Assembly: GCA_017635095.1 (NCBI GenBank)
Contig: JAGBMA010000052.1
Location: forward strand, 1-53,806
Direction of reading: 5' to 3'
DNA length: 53,806 bases
DNA from: Ruminiclostridium sp.
GTDB lineage: Bacteria > Bacillota > Clostridia > Oscillospirales > Ruminococcaceae
Each line of letters begins with the position of its first letter. Position 1 is the first letter of the stretch. Under the pieces are notes generated by a model. That model was not told where the DNA came from. It made no database searches and saw nothing but the letters and a program-made list of their open reading frames with translations. This document shows positions 26,267 through 35,379 of this stretch, piece by piece. Position numbers and translations under genes: made by a program.

Positions 26267-26336
26267 AATATATCTTCACCGCTTTCGCGGTGCCGGGCTG
26301 CCGCCCGGATCGGCTTTGCCACCGATAAGATATATT
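26267..26336. repeat. 70-nt cloverleaf-shaped palindromic element
   Basis: Outer stem AATATATCTT / AAGATATATT (10 bp, 26267-26276 with 26327-26336) encloses three hairpins that tile the interior without a single unpaired junction base: CACCGC-TTTC-GCGGTG (26277-26292), CCGGGC-TGCC-GCCCGG (26293-26308) and ATCGG-8 nt-CCGAT (26309-26326). It lacks tRNA loop sequences. It could be a non-autonomous repeat (REP/MITE-like), a structured RNA leader or a DNA cruciform site. It lies 26 nt before the MATE gene start. Confidence 0.7.
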
Positions 26337-26362
26337 ATAACGACAGAAAGGAATTTCACACA

Positions 26363-28147
26363 ATGACGACCGAATTACAATCCAATGTACTCTCCGCAGG
26401 CACCATAAAAAAGGTCATGCCCGCTTGTATGGCCTATGCGCTGGTACAATCGCTGACTTTTATGGTCGATACGATGATCGCGGGTCACTTTATGGGCGCG
26501 GACGCAGTCGCGGCAGTTGCGCTTGGCATTCCGATGATCGGGCTGATGCTTTCCTTCACCGGAACAATACTGCACGGCGGCTTTCACAAAATGCTGCACT
26601 GCATGGGCAAGAGCGATATGGAAGGTTATCGGAGGATATATTCACTCGCGCTCACGCTTACTGTTATCGTTGACCTTATATTCATCGCAATATGTCTTTT
26701 CTGCACTGACGGACTTGTCAATATCTGCGGCGGTTCAAAGGCTACTCCTGAAGCTGTTGAATATGCGAAGCTGTATATCAGAACCGATTGTCCCGTTGTG
26801 CTTTTCTTCTGCATGGGAACACTGTTCCAGCTTGTAGTAACGACCTTCGGATATCAGACGGAACGAATGATATGCAGCGTTGTGAATGTGGGCGTTAATG
26901 CCATAGTTTCCGTTATCGCTGTAATGATGCTGCCGGAGGAGTACAAGATAGCGGGACTTGGCATAGGCTCTGCGGCAGGCGCGTTCGCACAGATGATAGT
27001 TGCTTTTGTTATGATAAAGTACAGAAAAATATCGGTGAAGTTCAAATTTTATTTTCCGAACAAGGAGAACATAAAAGACTCACTTGATTGCATACGGCGC
27101 GGGCTGCCGTCCTCAATAGACAATATGCTGGACTCTGTGAGCGGCTCTGTTGTGAATAACATCGTACTCGGTATTTTTGCGGACGGTACGGGTGTGCTTG
27201 CGCTCGTGAGCATAATCAAGACGATAGGTACTGTTGTCCGCACAGTCGGACGCGGTACTCTGTACGCCAGTGAACCGCTTTTTGCGATCCTTTTCGGCGG
27301 GCGCGACAAGGAAGGCATCAAAAAGACTTTTACTGCGTCTCTTAAACTCGGACTTATCTATGCTGCTGTGTTAGCCGTCATACTTATTGTTTTGCAGTCT
27401 CCGATACTGTCTTTCTACAATATAGGAGATTCGGCGGACGGACGTACAGGTCTGATACTGATAGCGCTGAGCGGCATCGTCTCGGTATTCCCGTTCACAT
27501 TCAGTTCTGCATACGAATCAACCGACCACCTGTCACTGTCGCTTCTGGTGGCGGCAGTACCGGACAGCGTGCTTTATCCGGTTCTTGTGGCAGTGTTCGG
27601 CAGGATATTCGGTATTACCGGTATATGGTTGGCTTATGGCTACAATTTCATAATATTTTTCGTAGTGTACTATCTTGTCCTTGCTATAATAAATAAACGC
27701 ATTCCCGTTCCGCTTGACAAGCTGCTGGCGCTCGGAAAGATCAGCGACCGCTCCACCGTGCTTGATGTAAGTATTCCTACAGAAGCGGAAAGCGTTACAT
27801 TTGTTGCGGAAACTCTTCAGAAGTTCTTTGATGAGAACGGAACATCAAAAAAGAATGCCTACATAAGCGCACTTTGTATGGAGGAAATCGCGGCGGATTA
27901 TCTTACACACAGAAAGTCATCCGGCAAGCCCGGGAAAAAGTCATATATGGATATCAAGGCTTTCTGCGATGACGGCAGGATAGAACTCATACTCCGAAAC
28001 TATGACGATCCCTACAATCCTTTGGTGTTTGAAAGAGAAGATGAATCTTTCTCAAAGATCGGCGTTACTATGGTGCAGAAGGTAGCCGAGGATATAACAT
28101 ACAGCTATTCGTATCATCTTAATATCGTTTCGGTTACAATCAATTAA
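26363..28147 (+). CDS. MATE-family exporter with C-terminal HATPase-like domain
   Basis: 594 residues. Residues 1 to about 450 form a 12-TM MATE (NorM/DinF-like) antiporter. Residues about 465-594 match an RsbW-type HATPase_c_2 layout: helix with LCMEEIAADYL, then LILRNYDDPYNP, then IGVTMVQKVAEDI. Nucleotide residues have changed: the N-box Asn is Asp (EEIAAD) and the G1-box DxG reads NYD. The domain may bind a STAS partner rather than act as a kinase, coupling export to partner switching (inference). GAAAGGAA precedes the ATG. Substrate unknown. Confidence 0.82.
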   Translation: MTTELQSNVLSAGTIKKVMPACMAYALVQSLTFMVDTMIAGHFMGADAVAAVALGIPMIGLMLSFTGTILHGGFHKMLHCMGKSDMEGYRRIYSLALTLTVIVDLIFIAICLFCTDGLVNICGGSKATPEAVEYAKLYIRTDCPVVLFFCMGTLFQLVVTTFGYQTERMICSVVNVGVNAIVSVIAVMMLPEEYKIAGLGIGSAAGAFAQMIVAFVMIKYRKISVKFKFYFPNKENIKDSLDCIRRGLPSSIDNMLDSVSGSVVNNIVLGIFADGTGVLALVSIIKTIGTVVRTVGRGTLYASEPLFAILFGGRDKEGIKKTFTASLKLGLIYAAVLAVILIVLQSPILSFYNIGDSADGRTGLILIALSGIVSVFPFTFSSAYESTDHLSLSLLVAAVPDSVLYPVLVAVFGRIFGITGIWLAYGYNFIIFFVVYYLVLAIINKRIPVPLDKLLALGKISDRSTVLDVSIPTEAESVTFVAETLQKFFDENGTSKKNAYISALCMEEIAADYLTHRKSSGKPGKKSYMDIKAFCDDGRIELILRNYDDPYNPLVFEREDESFSKIGVTMVQKVAEDITYSYSYHLNIVSVTIN

Positions 28148-28260
28148 GGTGCAGGAAATGATAATCTCACTGATTTTTTACAAATAAAATATGCTATATT
28201 TTACCGTTGTAAGGAGAATTGAAAATTTTCAGTAAGCTATCATTGAAAGGAATTAAAGCT

Positions 28261-29220
28261 ATGTATCAGATTCAGAATAATCGGAGCAAACTTGCTGTTT
28301 CAGCTTGTTTTATACTTATTACGGCATTTGTTATTACAGGCTGCTCAGGAGCGTCTTCAAAAAATGAAGTTCAAAAAGATACCTCAAATATAACAATGGC
28401 GGCTATCATAGAGGCAAATAAATCTCAGAATATACTTTCCAGACATGGAAGTATATTTGTTGAAGACAGCACATCGGACAGCGAAGAAGTTTATTATACA
28501 TATGTTTCTGCTGATTATATGTATCAAAAGTCAGGAGAATCGAATATCGTTGTAAGTGAAGAAGAGAACTGGGAGTGTGATGAGGATAACGGTGAAAGAA
28601 CATTTTATTACTATTGGTTTGCAATGGATGAAAATGAAGAGAAAGAAATGCGTTCCGTTCCTTCGGATTACGAATACATTGAAGAAGTATATACAGGCAG
28701 GGAAAAAATAGAAAACATTCAGGAAAACTCCGACGGAACCCTTACCATAACAACCTTGCTGGGTACCGATGATGTAAAGGAGTTCTATGACTCGTACCAG
28801 ATCGAATATCCACAGGGACTTGATACGCTCGAACAGAGATCGGAATATGTGGTTGACGGTAATACACTTGAAATATCATCAGTTTATATGACAGTATTCT
28901 ATGACGGCAGCGAGGCATCAAATGCCACGCGAAAAATAACATATGATGCGGAACAGCCCGATGAACTGAATACATTGACAGAGCTCATCTATGAATACAA
29001 GAATGACAAAACGACTAATGAGAGAACTGCAAAGGTTATCTATGACTATGGAACAGATCGCGAGCAGTCCTATGAGTTTAAGGCTAATCAAAAATACAGA
29101 GTGATAGTAAACACACGGGACGGCTATGATTATCTGTACACTGACCCGGAAAAGACCCAGGAATACGATGGCGGAGACGGTGTGAGCGATATTACGATAT
29201 ATGCGTTTACCGAAGAATAA
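28261..29220 (+). CDS. lipoprotein, function unknown
   Basis: 319 residues from ATG 28261, with AAAGGA about 10 nt upstream; a TTG at 28219 is in frame but sits too close to its AAGGAG. Lipobox VITGCSG near residue 28. The mature part is acidic, rich in Tyr, Glu and Asp, with beta-type segments and an ending (YRVIVNTRDGYDYLY) similar to short repeat modules of surface proteins. More AT-rich than the transporter genes. No motif recognised. Confidence 0.65.
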   Translation: MYQIQNNRSKLAVSACFILITAFVITGCSGASSKNEVQKDTSNITMAAIIEANKSQNILSRHGSIFVEDSTSDSEEVYYTYVSADYMYQKSGESNIVVSEEENWECDEDNGERTFYYYWFAMDENEEKEMRSVPSDYEYIEEVYTGREKIENIQENSDGTLTITTLLGTDDVKEFYDSYQIEYPQGLDTLEQRSEYVVDGNTLEISSVYMTVFYDGSEASNATRKITYDAEQPDELNTLTELIYEYKNDKTTNERTAKVIYDYGTDREQSYEFKANQKYRVIVNTRDGYDYLYTDPEKTQEYDGGDGVSDITIYAFTEE

Positions 29221-29221
29221 A

Positions 29222-29237
29222 GTTGATCGTTATCAAC
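29222..29237. promoter_or_regulatory. inverted repeat upstream of STAS-kinase 3
   Basis: GTTGAT-CGTT-ATCAAC, perfect 6-bp arms with no following T-run, in an AT-rich leader 60 nt before the STAS-kinase start. Operator-like; weak support. Confidence 0.3.
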
Positions 29238-29298
29238 ACATAACACATAAATTGAGTCACCATTTTAAATTATATATCTGTGGAAAAGGAGACCAACT

Positions 29299-30483
29299 AT
29301 GACTGTCATTGAAAAAGACGGAAAAACAACTATCGCCCTTGAGGGCAGGATCGACACCAACAATGCGGCACAGACCGAGAAAGAGATATTCGATGCAGTC
29401 GGTGACAAGACCGCGGATATCATCATTGATGCCGAAAAGCTCGACTACATATCAAGTGCCGGACTGCGCGTGTTGATGAAGCTCCGCAAGAGCATCGGCA
29501 AACCTCTGCCGGTCATCAATGTTTCACGCGATGTGTACGATATATTCGAGACAACGGGATTTGTAGAGCTGTTCGATGTGAAGAAGGCTCTGCGGAAGGT
29601 ATCGCTTGCAGGCTGCGAGGTGATAGGTCAGGGCGGTCACGGCAAGGTATATCGACTGGACGAAGAAACAATTATCAAGGTATATCACGACGGCAGCCCG
29701 CTGTCGCTTATCGAAAAGGAACGTGAGTACGCAAAGAATGCGTTTGTTCACGGCGTGCCGTCTGCAATAGCTTATGACATTGTAGATACGGAAGAGGGCT
29801 ATGGAGTAGTATTTGAAATGGCGGGAGCGACTACTGTCGGCAAGTATATCATGGCTTACCCCGACAAACTGCGGGAATATGCCGTAAAATTCGGAACTTT
29901 GCTTAAAACTCTCAATTCGACGGAAGCAGACCCGGAACTCTACGGTGATATAAAAGAAATCTACCGCAGCAGATTACTGAAAGCCGGCGAATTTCTTACA
30001 GACGCTGAGATCGGTATGCTTATAAAATTATTGGACTCTATCCCTGACGGCAGTGTAATGATACACGGCGATTACCATACCAATAATGTAATGGTGCAGT
30101 CTGACGGTGAGCTTGTGCTTATCGACATGGCGGATATAAGCCGTGGGAATCCTCTGTTTGACATTGCAGGCTCATATCTTGTAATGACCAGCGGCGGTGG
30201 GAAAGACGATAATATATCTTTGCAGGTGATCGGACTTGACTGCAAGTCAGCTTCACAGGTATGGGACATCACGCTTTCTACTTATTTTGATACGACCGAC
30301 CCCGGGAAACTCGGACATATCGGCAATATATGCGGAGCATTTTCACTGTTTCGGCTGGCGGCAACACTGGGGATGGGCACTGAACGTACAAAAGCAAAAG
30401 CCCCTCTGATAACAACAATGCTTCGTGAGAAGCTTTTCCCGAACACCTACAGTTTCTGCAAGCTGTTTGCAATGCAGCTTTGA
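29299..30483 (+). CDS. STAS - APH-type kinase fusion 3
   Basis: 394 residues; close duplicate of the fusion at 16648-17832 in both domains. STAS (about 1-96) with YISSAGLRVL; kinase with GQGGHGKVYRL, IIKVYH, HGDYHTNNVM and LIDMADI; all key residues kept. AAAAGGAGA precedes the ATG. It is followed 32 nt later by the larger binding-domain/permease fusion and then by the ABC ATPase-HATPase fusion, so here the STAS-kinase heads an amino-acid transport operon. This is the best positional evidence that the STAS, HATPase and transporter parts work together. Confidence 0.88.
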   Translation: MTVIEKDGKTTIALEGRIDTNNAAQTEKEIFDAVGDKTADIIIDAEKLDYISSAGLRVLMKLRKSIGKPLPVINVSRDVYDIFETTGFVELFDVKKALRKVSLAGCEVIGQGGHGKVYRLDEETIIKVYHDGSPLSLIEKEREYAKNAFVHGVPSAIAYDIVDTEEGYGVVFEMAGATTVGKYIMAYPDKLREYAVKFGTLLKTLNSTEADPELYGDIKEIYRSRLLKAGEFLTDAEIGMLIKLLDSIPDGSVMIHGDYHTNNVMVQSDGELVLIDMADISRGNPLFDIAGSYLVMTSGGGKDDNISLQVIGLDCKSASQVWDITLSTYFDTTDPGKLGHIGNICGAFSLFRLAATLGMGTERTKAKAPLITTMLREKLFPNTYSFCKLFAMQL

Positions 30484-30515
30484 TATTATAGCACTTAGTA
30501 TTGGAGAGAATTAAA

Positions 30516-33500
30516 ATGCGAAAGAACACAAAGAAAGTAGATATTATAATAATAGCGGTTATGCTGCTGCTGATAGTCGGAGGAATACTGCTTGCGCTGC
30601 TGCCGCAAAAAGAGCAGCAAGCCGAGACTGTAATTTCCGCAGACACCGATGGCGACGGAAGCATTACCTACAAAGACTATATAGGCAAGCGTGTCGGAAT
30701 TGTTACCGGTTCAAGCTTTGAAGAGCCGACATTTGAGTTCTTGCCGGACAGCGAGTATTTGTACTATGATACTTTAAGCGACCTTATCCTTGCGCTGAAA
30801 CAGGATAAAATAGACTGCTTTATTTACGATGAACCTATCCTCAGAATGGTGCATATTGAGCAGCCGGAGGTTGGATATTTAAGTGATGTTCTGAAAAAGG
30901 ACGATTACAGCTTCGCTTTTCCGAAGAATAAAGATAGAACCGATCATATAATGGAGCAATTCGATGAAATGCTGTCCGATCTTTCATCAGACGGAACTCT
31001 CGAAAAAATGAAAGACAAGTGGTTTTCGGAAGGCTCGGAAAAGAATAAGGTGGACTTTTCCGGGCTTACGGGTGAGAACGGTATTCTTAATATTGTGACA
31101 GTTTCCACAAACATTCCCTTTTCTATGATCTCGGACGGAGAACTTACAGGTTATTCCATTGAGCTTGTCGCTGAATTCTGTCGCCGATATGGATATGACT
31201 GCAGCTTTGAACAGACAAATATTACTTCGGCTATTGCAGGTATCTCGACCGGGATTTATGATATGTTAGCTTCCTGTACAACTGTTACGGAGGAGCGAAA
31301 AGAAAGTATGAACTTCTCCGCGCCTATCTATGTCGGCGGTATCTCGCTTGCTGTAAGGTCAGCAGACCTTTCGCACCAACATGAGTTGACCTTGTCTGAT
31401 TACGCCGGAAAAACCATCGGTGTCGGAACGGGAACTATGTTCGATGTTCTCGTTGAAAACAATATTCCTGATGCCAAGCTCGTGTACTTCAACACATATC
31501 CGGATCTTGTAACTGCACTTGAGACGGGAAAGGTAGAAGCTATATGCATTGATGAGCCTGTCATAAGGTACATTATGGCAACCGAAGATCACGCCGTTGA
31601 CTATATAAATGAGCCTATTGAAGAATACAATTACGGATTTGCTTTCCCTAAAACCGAAGAAGGAAAGAAGCTGCGTGACGAATTCAATGAATATCTGAAC
31701 AAGATAAAGAATGACGGCGCACTGCTCGAAATAGAGGATAAATGGTTCAGTGCAGACGAAAACGGTCATACACTCCCGAAAATTGATAATTTGAATGCCG
31801 AACACGGCGTACTGAGACTTGCCACAGAAGCATTGAATATGCCGTTTGTGTATCTTGAAGGAAATCAGATAACGGGGTATGAAATAGATATTGCATACAG
31901 ATTTTGCGAGGAATACGGGTACGGGCTTGACATTACAGATATGAGCTTTGACGCGATAATTCCTTCGCTCACATCCGGTATGTGTGACTTTGGCTGTTCC
32001 AGCATGTGTATCACCGAAGAACGTATGGAAAGTATTTATTTCTCTGAACCATATTATATCGGCGGTGCTGTTCTTGCTGTAAGGGCTTCGGATATTGCTC
32101 AGACGAGCGGCGCTGTTACTGAAAGCACTCCTCTTTCATACTTCGGTGACAAGAAGATAGGAATACTCACCGGAAGTGCCTATGAGCCGGTGGCACAGAA
32201 GATATTCCCGAATGCTGAGTATGTGTATTTTGATGTAGCTTCTGACCTTGCACTTGCGACAGCGACAGGAAAGATAGACGGCTATCTGATGTCGATAGAA
32301 CAGGCGGAAACTATGATCGCGGAAAACCCATCTCTGTTCTGGCTTAAAGAAGCGGCGGAGGAGACTCCGTATGCGTTTGCGTTCCCGAAAACGGTGAATG
32401 GCGCAGCTCTCCGCGATAAGATAAACGAATTTCTTGCAAGGATCAAGAGCGACGGAACAATGGATACGCTGCTTGAAAAATGGACAAAAGGAGATATTGA
32501 ACAGTCCGTTGATCTGACCGGCTTCATGGGGGAGAACGGAACTTTGAATATCGCCTGTGACGGAACAACGCCACCGTGGGAATTTACATATAACGGCGAA
32601 CTTACGGGCTACGAGATCGAGCTTGTTGCTATGTTTTGCCGCGAATACGGTTATACTCCTAAGTTTGACACAATGACTTTTTCAGCGGTAATTCCGGGAA
32701 TAGCCTCGGAGAAATACGATATGGCTGCAGCAAATATCTCGGTAACTCCGGAACGCGCCGAAAGTGTTTATTTCTCTGATAAAGAATCGGGAAGCACTGT
32801 CGTGTTTGTAACTGCCGCAGGAACATCGGCGAGAACGACAAACGGTACAGTAGAGGACAGACCATTCTCGTATTACGCGGAGAATAAGAAAATAGGCGTA
32901 ATAACAGCAAGTCTGTATGAAGTGATGATAAACGAACGCTATCCCGGTTCCGACCTTTACCAGTTCAATAATCAGGCGGATATGGGCGCGGCACTTGACG
33001 CTGGCGTTATCGACTGCTTTATTGTTCCGAAAGCCACGGCGGAGGATTTTGTAAAGCAGTACGGAAGCATGACCACTCTCAAAGAGGTCTTTACAAAGGT
33101 GCCTTACGGATTTGCGTTCGAGAAAACCGCAGACAAGGAAAAGCTCCGTGATCAGATGAATGAGTTCCTCGCAAAGATCAGAGCGGATGGGACTTATGAC
33201 GAGCTTGTGTCTGTATGGTTTGGCGACGATGAGGACAAAAAGGTCGTCGATACATCGGGACTTACCGGAGAAAACGGCACACTGAACCTTATCACTACCT
33301 CGACTATGCCACCGTACTCCTACATAAAGGACGGCGTAAGCATCGGCTTCGAGATAGATATTGCGACCCGCTACTGCCGCGAATACGGCTATGCGCTTAA
33401 TATAAGCACCGCCGAGCTTTCCGCTATTATCCCTGCGGTAACAACGGGTATGGCGAATATAGCCTGTGCCAACATCATGATAACAGAGGAACGTGCGGAG

Positions 33501-34271
33501 AGTGTGAACTTCTCCGACCCGTATTACACTACAGACGCTCTGGCAGTGGTGCGTACCGAAAACACAGAAGCAGAAGCTGCGCCCGGATTTTTCGAGAGCA
33601 TTTCCGACAGCTTCGAGAAGAACTTTATCCGTGAAGACCGCTGGAAACTGATACTCGACGGTATCGGCACGACTTGCCTTATAACCGTGCTTTCCGCAGT
33701 TTTCGGCTCGATTCTTGCATTCCTGATCTGTATGTTCCGCCGCACAGGAAGCAGGCTTGCCAATGCTATTTCCAATATATATGTAAAGCTCCTGCAAGGC
33801 ACTCCGATAGTCGTCCTGCTGATGATACTCTACTATGTTGTTCTCGGTAAATCGGGGCTTGAAGCGGTATGGGTAGCGGTGATTGGATTTACTCTCAACT
33901 TCGGAGCGTATGCGTCCGAGATAATGCACTCGGGCATAGAGAGCATAGACGGCGGACAGCGTGAAGCGGCGCTTGCCCTCGGATATAATGAAAATCAGGC
34001 GTTCTTCAAGTTCATTTTCCCGCAGGCGGCGGTTCGTTTCCTGCCTGTATATAACGGCGAGATCGTGTCGCTGCTGAAAAGCACCTCAATAGTAGGTTAC
34101 ATAGCAATTCAAGACCTCACAAAAATGAGCGACATTATCCGCAGCCGTACTTATGAAGCGTTCTTCCCGCTGATAGCAACAGCGATAATCTACTTCATTC
34201 TCGCATGGATAATTTCACTTATATTAAAAATTATTCTGAAAAAAGTAAGCCCCAAGAGAAAGAGAGCGTGA
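30516..34271 (+). CDS. tandem amino-acid-binding domains fused to ABC permease (2)
   Basis: 1251 residues from ATG 30516 (GGAGAG at 30503-30508). Same plan as the protein at 23171 but longer: membrane anchor, then four lobe-2 and four lobe-1 half-domains alternating, again starting with lobe 2 and ending with lobe 1, then a HisM-type permease almost identical to the other copy. Every lobe 1 has the ligand Arg (VTEERKE, ITEERME, VTPERAE, ITEERAE). The binding domains have diverged far more than the permease, suggesting different ligands or affinities feeding one pore type. The stop lies 5 nt before the ATPase start. Confidence 0.9.
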   Translation: MRKNTKKVDIIIIAVMLLLIVGGILLALLPQKEQQAETVISADTDGDGSITYKDYIGKRVGIVTGSSFEEPTFEFLPDSEYLYYDTLSDLILALKQDKIDCFIYDEPILRMVHIEQPEVGYLSDVLKKDDYSFAFPKNKDRTDHIMEQFDEMLSDLSSDGTLEKMKDKWFSEGSEKNKVDFSGLTGENGILNIVTVSTNIPFSMISDGELTGYSIELVAEFCRRYGYDCSFEQTNITSAIAGISTGIYDMLASCTTVTEERKESMNFSAPIYVGGISLAVRSADLSHQHELTLSDYAGKTIGVGTGTMFDVLVENNIPDAKLVYFNTYPDLVTALETGKVEAICIDEPVIRYIMATEDHAVDYINEPIEEYNYGFAFPKTEEGKKLRDEFNEYLNKIKNDGALLEIEDKWFSADENGHTLPKIDNLNAEHGVLRLATEALNMPFVYLEGNQITGYEIDIAYRFCEEYGYGLDITDMSFDAIIPSLTSGMCDFGCSSMCITEERMESIYFSEPYYIGGAVLAVRASDIAQTSGAVTESTPLSYFGDKKIGILTGSAYEPVAQKIFPNAEYVYFDVASDLALATATGKIDGYLMSIEQAETMIAENPSLFWLKEAAEETPYAFAFPKTVNGAALRDKINEFLARIKSDGTMDTLLEKWTKGDIEQSVDLTGFMGENGTLNIACDGTTPPWEFTYNGELTGYEIELVAMFCREYGYTPKFDTMTFSAVIPGIASEKYDMAAANISVTPERAESVYFSDKESGSTVVFVTAAGTSARTTNGTVEDRPFSYYAENKKIGVITASLYEVMINERYPGSDLYQFNNQADMGAALDAGVIDCFIVPKATAEDFVKQYGSMTTLKEVFTKVPYGFAFEKTADKEKLRDQMNEFLAKIRADGTYDELVSVWFGDDEDKKVVDTSGLTGENGTLNLITTSTMPPYSYIKDGVSIGFEIDIATRYCREYGYALNISTAELSAIIPAVTTGMANIACANIMITEERAESVNFSDPYYTTDALAVVRTENTEAEAAPGFFESISDSFEKNFIREDRWKLILDGIGTTCLITVLSAVFGSILAFLICMFRRTGSRLANAISNIYVKLLQGTPIVVLLMILYYVVLGKSGLEAVWVAVIGFTLNFGAYASEIMHSGIESIDGGQREAALALGYNENQAFFKFIFPQAAVRFLPVYNGEIVSLLKSTSIVGYIAIQDLTKMSDIIRSRTYEAFFPLIATAIIYFILAWIISLILKIILKKVSPKRKRA

Positions 34272-34276
34272 GCACA

Positions 34277-35377
34277 ATGAGCATGATAAAAATAGAGCAT
34301 TTAAGAAAAGAATACCCGAACGTAACGCCGCTGAAGGATGTATGTGTGGAGATAAACAAGGGTGATGTGATCTCGATAATCGGACCCTCCGGCACGGGAA
34401 AATCCACGCTGCTGCGCTGCCTTAATCAGCTTGAGGAACCGACCTCCGGCACAGTGACCGTTGACGGCGAGGTCATAACCGACCCGAAGTGCGATATATC
34501 GCTTGTTCGCCGCAAAATGGGAATGGTGTTCCAGTCGTTCAATCTGTTCGCAAATCTCAATATAATCGAGAATGTAATGTCGGCTCCTGTGAACCTGCTC
34601 AAAATGCCGAAAGAGCAGGCTCACAAGGAAGGCATGGAGCTGCTGAAACGCGTGGGACTTGCCGAAAAAGCGGAGAACTACCCCGATGAGCTGTCCGGCG
34701 GTCAGAAACAGCGTGTAGCGATTGCCAGAGCGATAGCGATAAAGCCGGAGATAATCCTGTTTGATGAGCCGACCTCGGCACTCGACCCGACAATGGTTGG
34801 CGAAGTTCTGTCCGTTATCCGCTCTCTTGCAAAAGAGGGTATGACGATGATGATAGTCACCCACGAAATGAAATTCGCGCGTGATGTGTCAAACAGAGTT
34901 TTCTATATGGACGAGGGCGGCATCTACGAGGACGGAACTCCGCAGCAGATCTTTGAAAATCCGACAAAAGAAAAGACGCGCATTTTCATCAAGCGGCTGA
35001 AACAGCTTTCGCTTAAAATATCCTCGCCCGATTTCGATTTTATCGGATTTATATCACAGATCGAGCAGTTCGGCAGAGATAATATTATCGACGCTCGCAT
35101 CGTTCGCAATATGCAGCTCGCGTTCGAGGAGCTTGTGATACAGAACATAGTCGGAAAGCTCGACTATGTCGGGAAAGGATTCCCGATAGTTGTGGAGACG
35201 GAGTATTCCGAAACTGATTCTGCCGCCGAAATGACCATTCTCTACGGCGGTGAAAAATATGACCCGTTCACCGACGGTGACGAGCTTTCCGTGATGATAG
35301 TGAAAAAGCTCGCGGCAAATGTCGATTACGATTATGACGGCACCAATCGGATAATCGTTACATTTAAAGGAGCATAA
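34277..35377 (+). CDS. amino-acid ABC transporter ATPase with C-terminal HATPase-like domain
   Basis: 366 residues. Residues 1 to about 245 are a HisP/GlnQ-type ATPase: Walker A GPSGTGKST, signature LSGGQKQRVAIARA, Walker B ILFDEPTSALDP, H-loop THEM. Residues about 255-366 look like an RsbW-type HATPase module (MQLAFEELVIQNIV, then YGGEKYDPF, then a final beta-strand), but the N-box Asn has shifted or become Gln, the G1 DxG Asp is Tyr, and the G2 glycines are missing. Inference: a regulatory domain that senses a STAS protein and gates amino-acid import by the upstream permease(s). Confidence 0.88.
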   Translation: MSMIKIEHLRKEYPNVTPLKDVCVEINKGDVISIIGPSGTGKSTLLRCLNQLEEPTSGTVTVDGEVITDPKCDISLVRRKMGMVFQSFNLFANLNIIENVMSAPVNLLKMPKEQAHKEGMELLKRVGLAEKAENYPDELSGGQKQRVAIARAIAIKPEIILFDEPTSALDPTMVGEVLSVIRSLAKEGMTMMIVTHEMKFARDVSNRVFYMDEGGIYEDGTPQQIFENPTKEKTRIFIKRLKQLSLKISSPDFDFIGFISQIEQFGRDNIIDARIVRNMQLAFEELVIQNIVGKLDYVGKGFPIVVETEYSETDSAAEMTILYGGEKYDPFTDGDELSVMIVKKLAANVDYDYDGTNRIIVTFKGA

Positions 35378-35379
35378 AA

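Noticed and set aside
26267-26336. tRNA gene because of the cloverleaf shape
   Set aside because: Stem lengths, lack of T-loop and D-loop sequences and the absence of unpaired junction bases do not fit a tRNA.
32682-33929. A 415-codon minus-strand frame inside the second permease fusion
   Set aside because: Antisense shadow; Cys/His/Tyr-rich translation of the opposite codons with no domain features.
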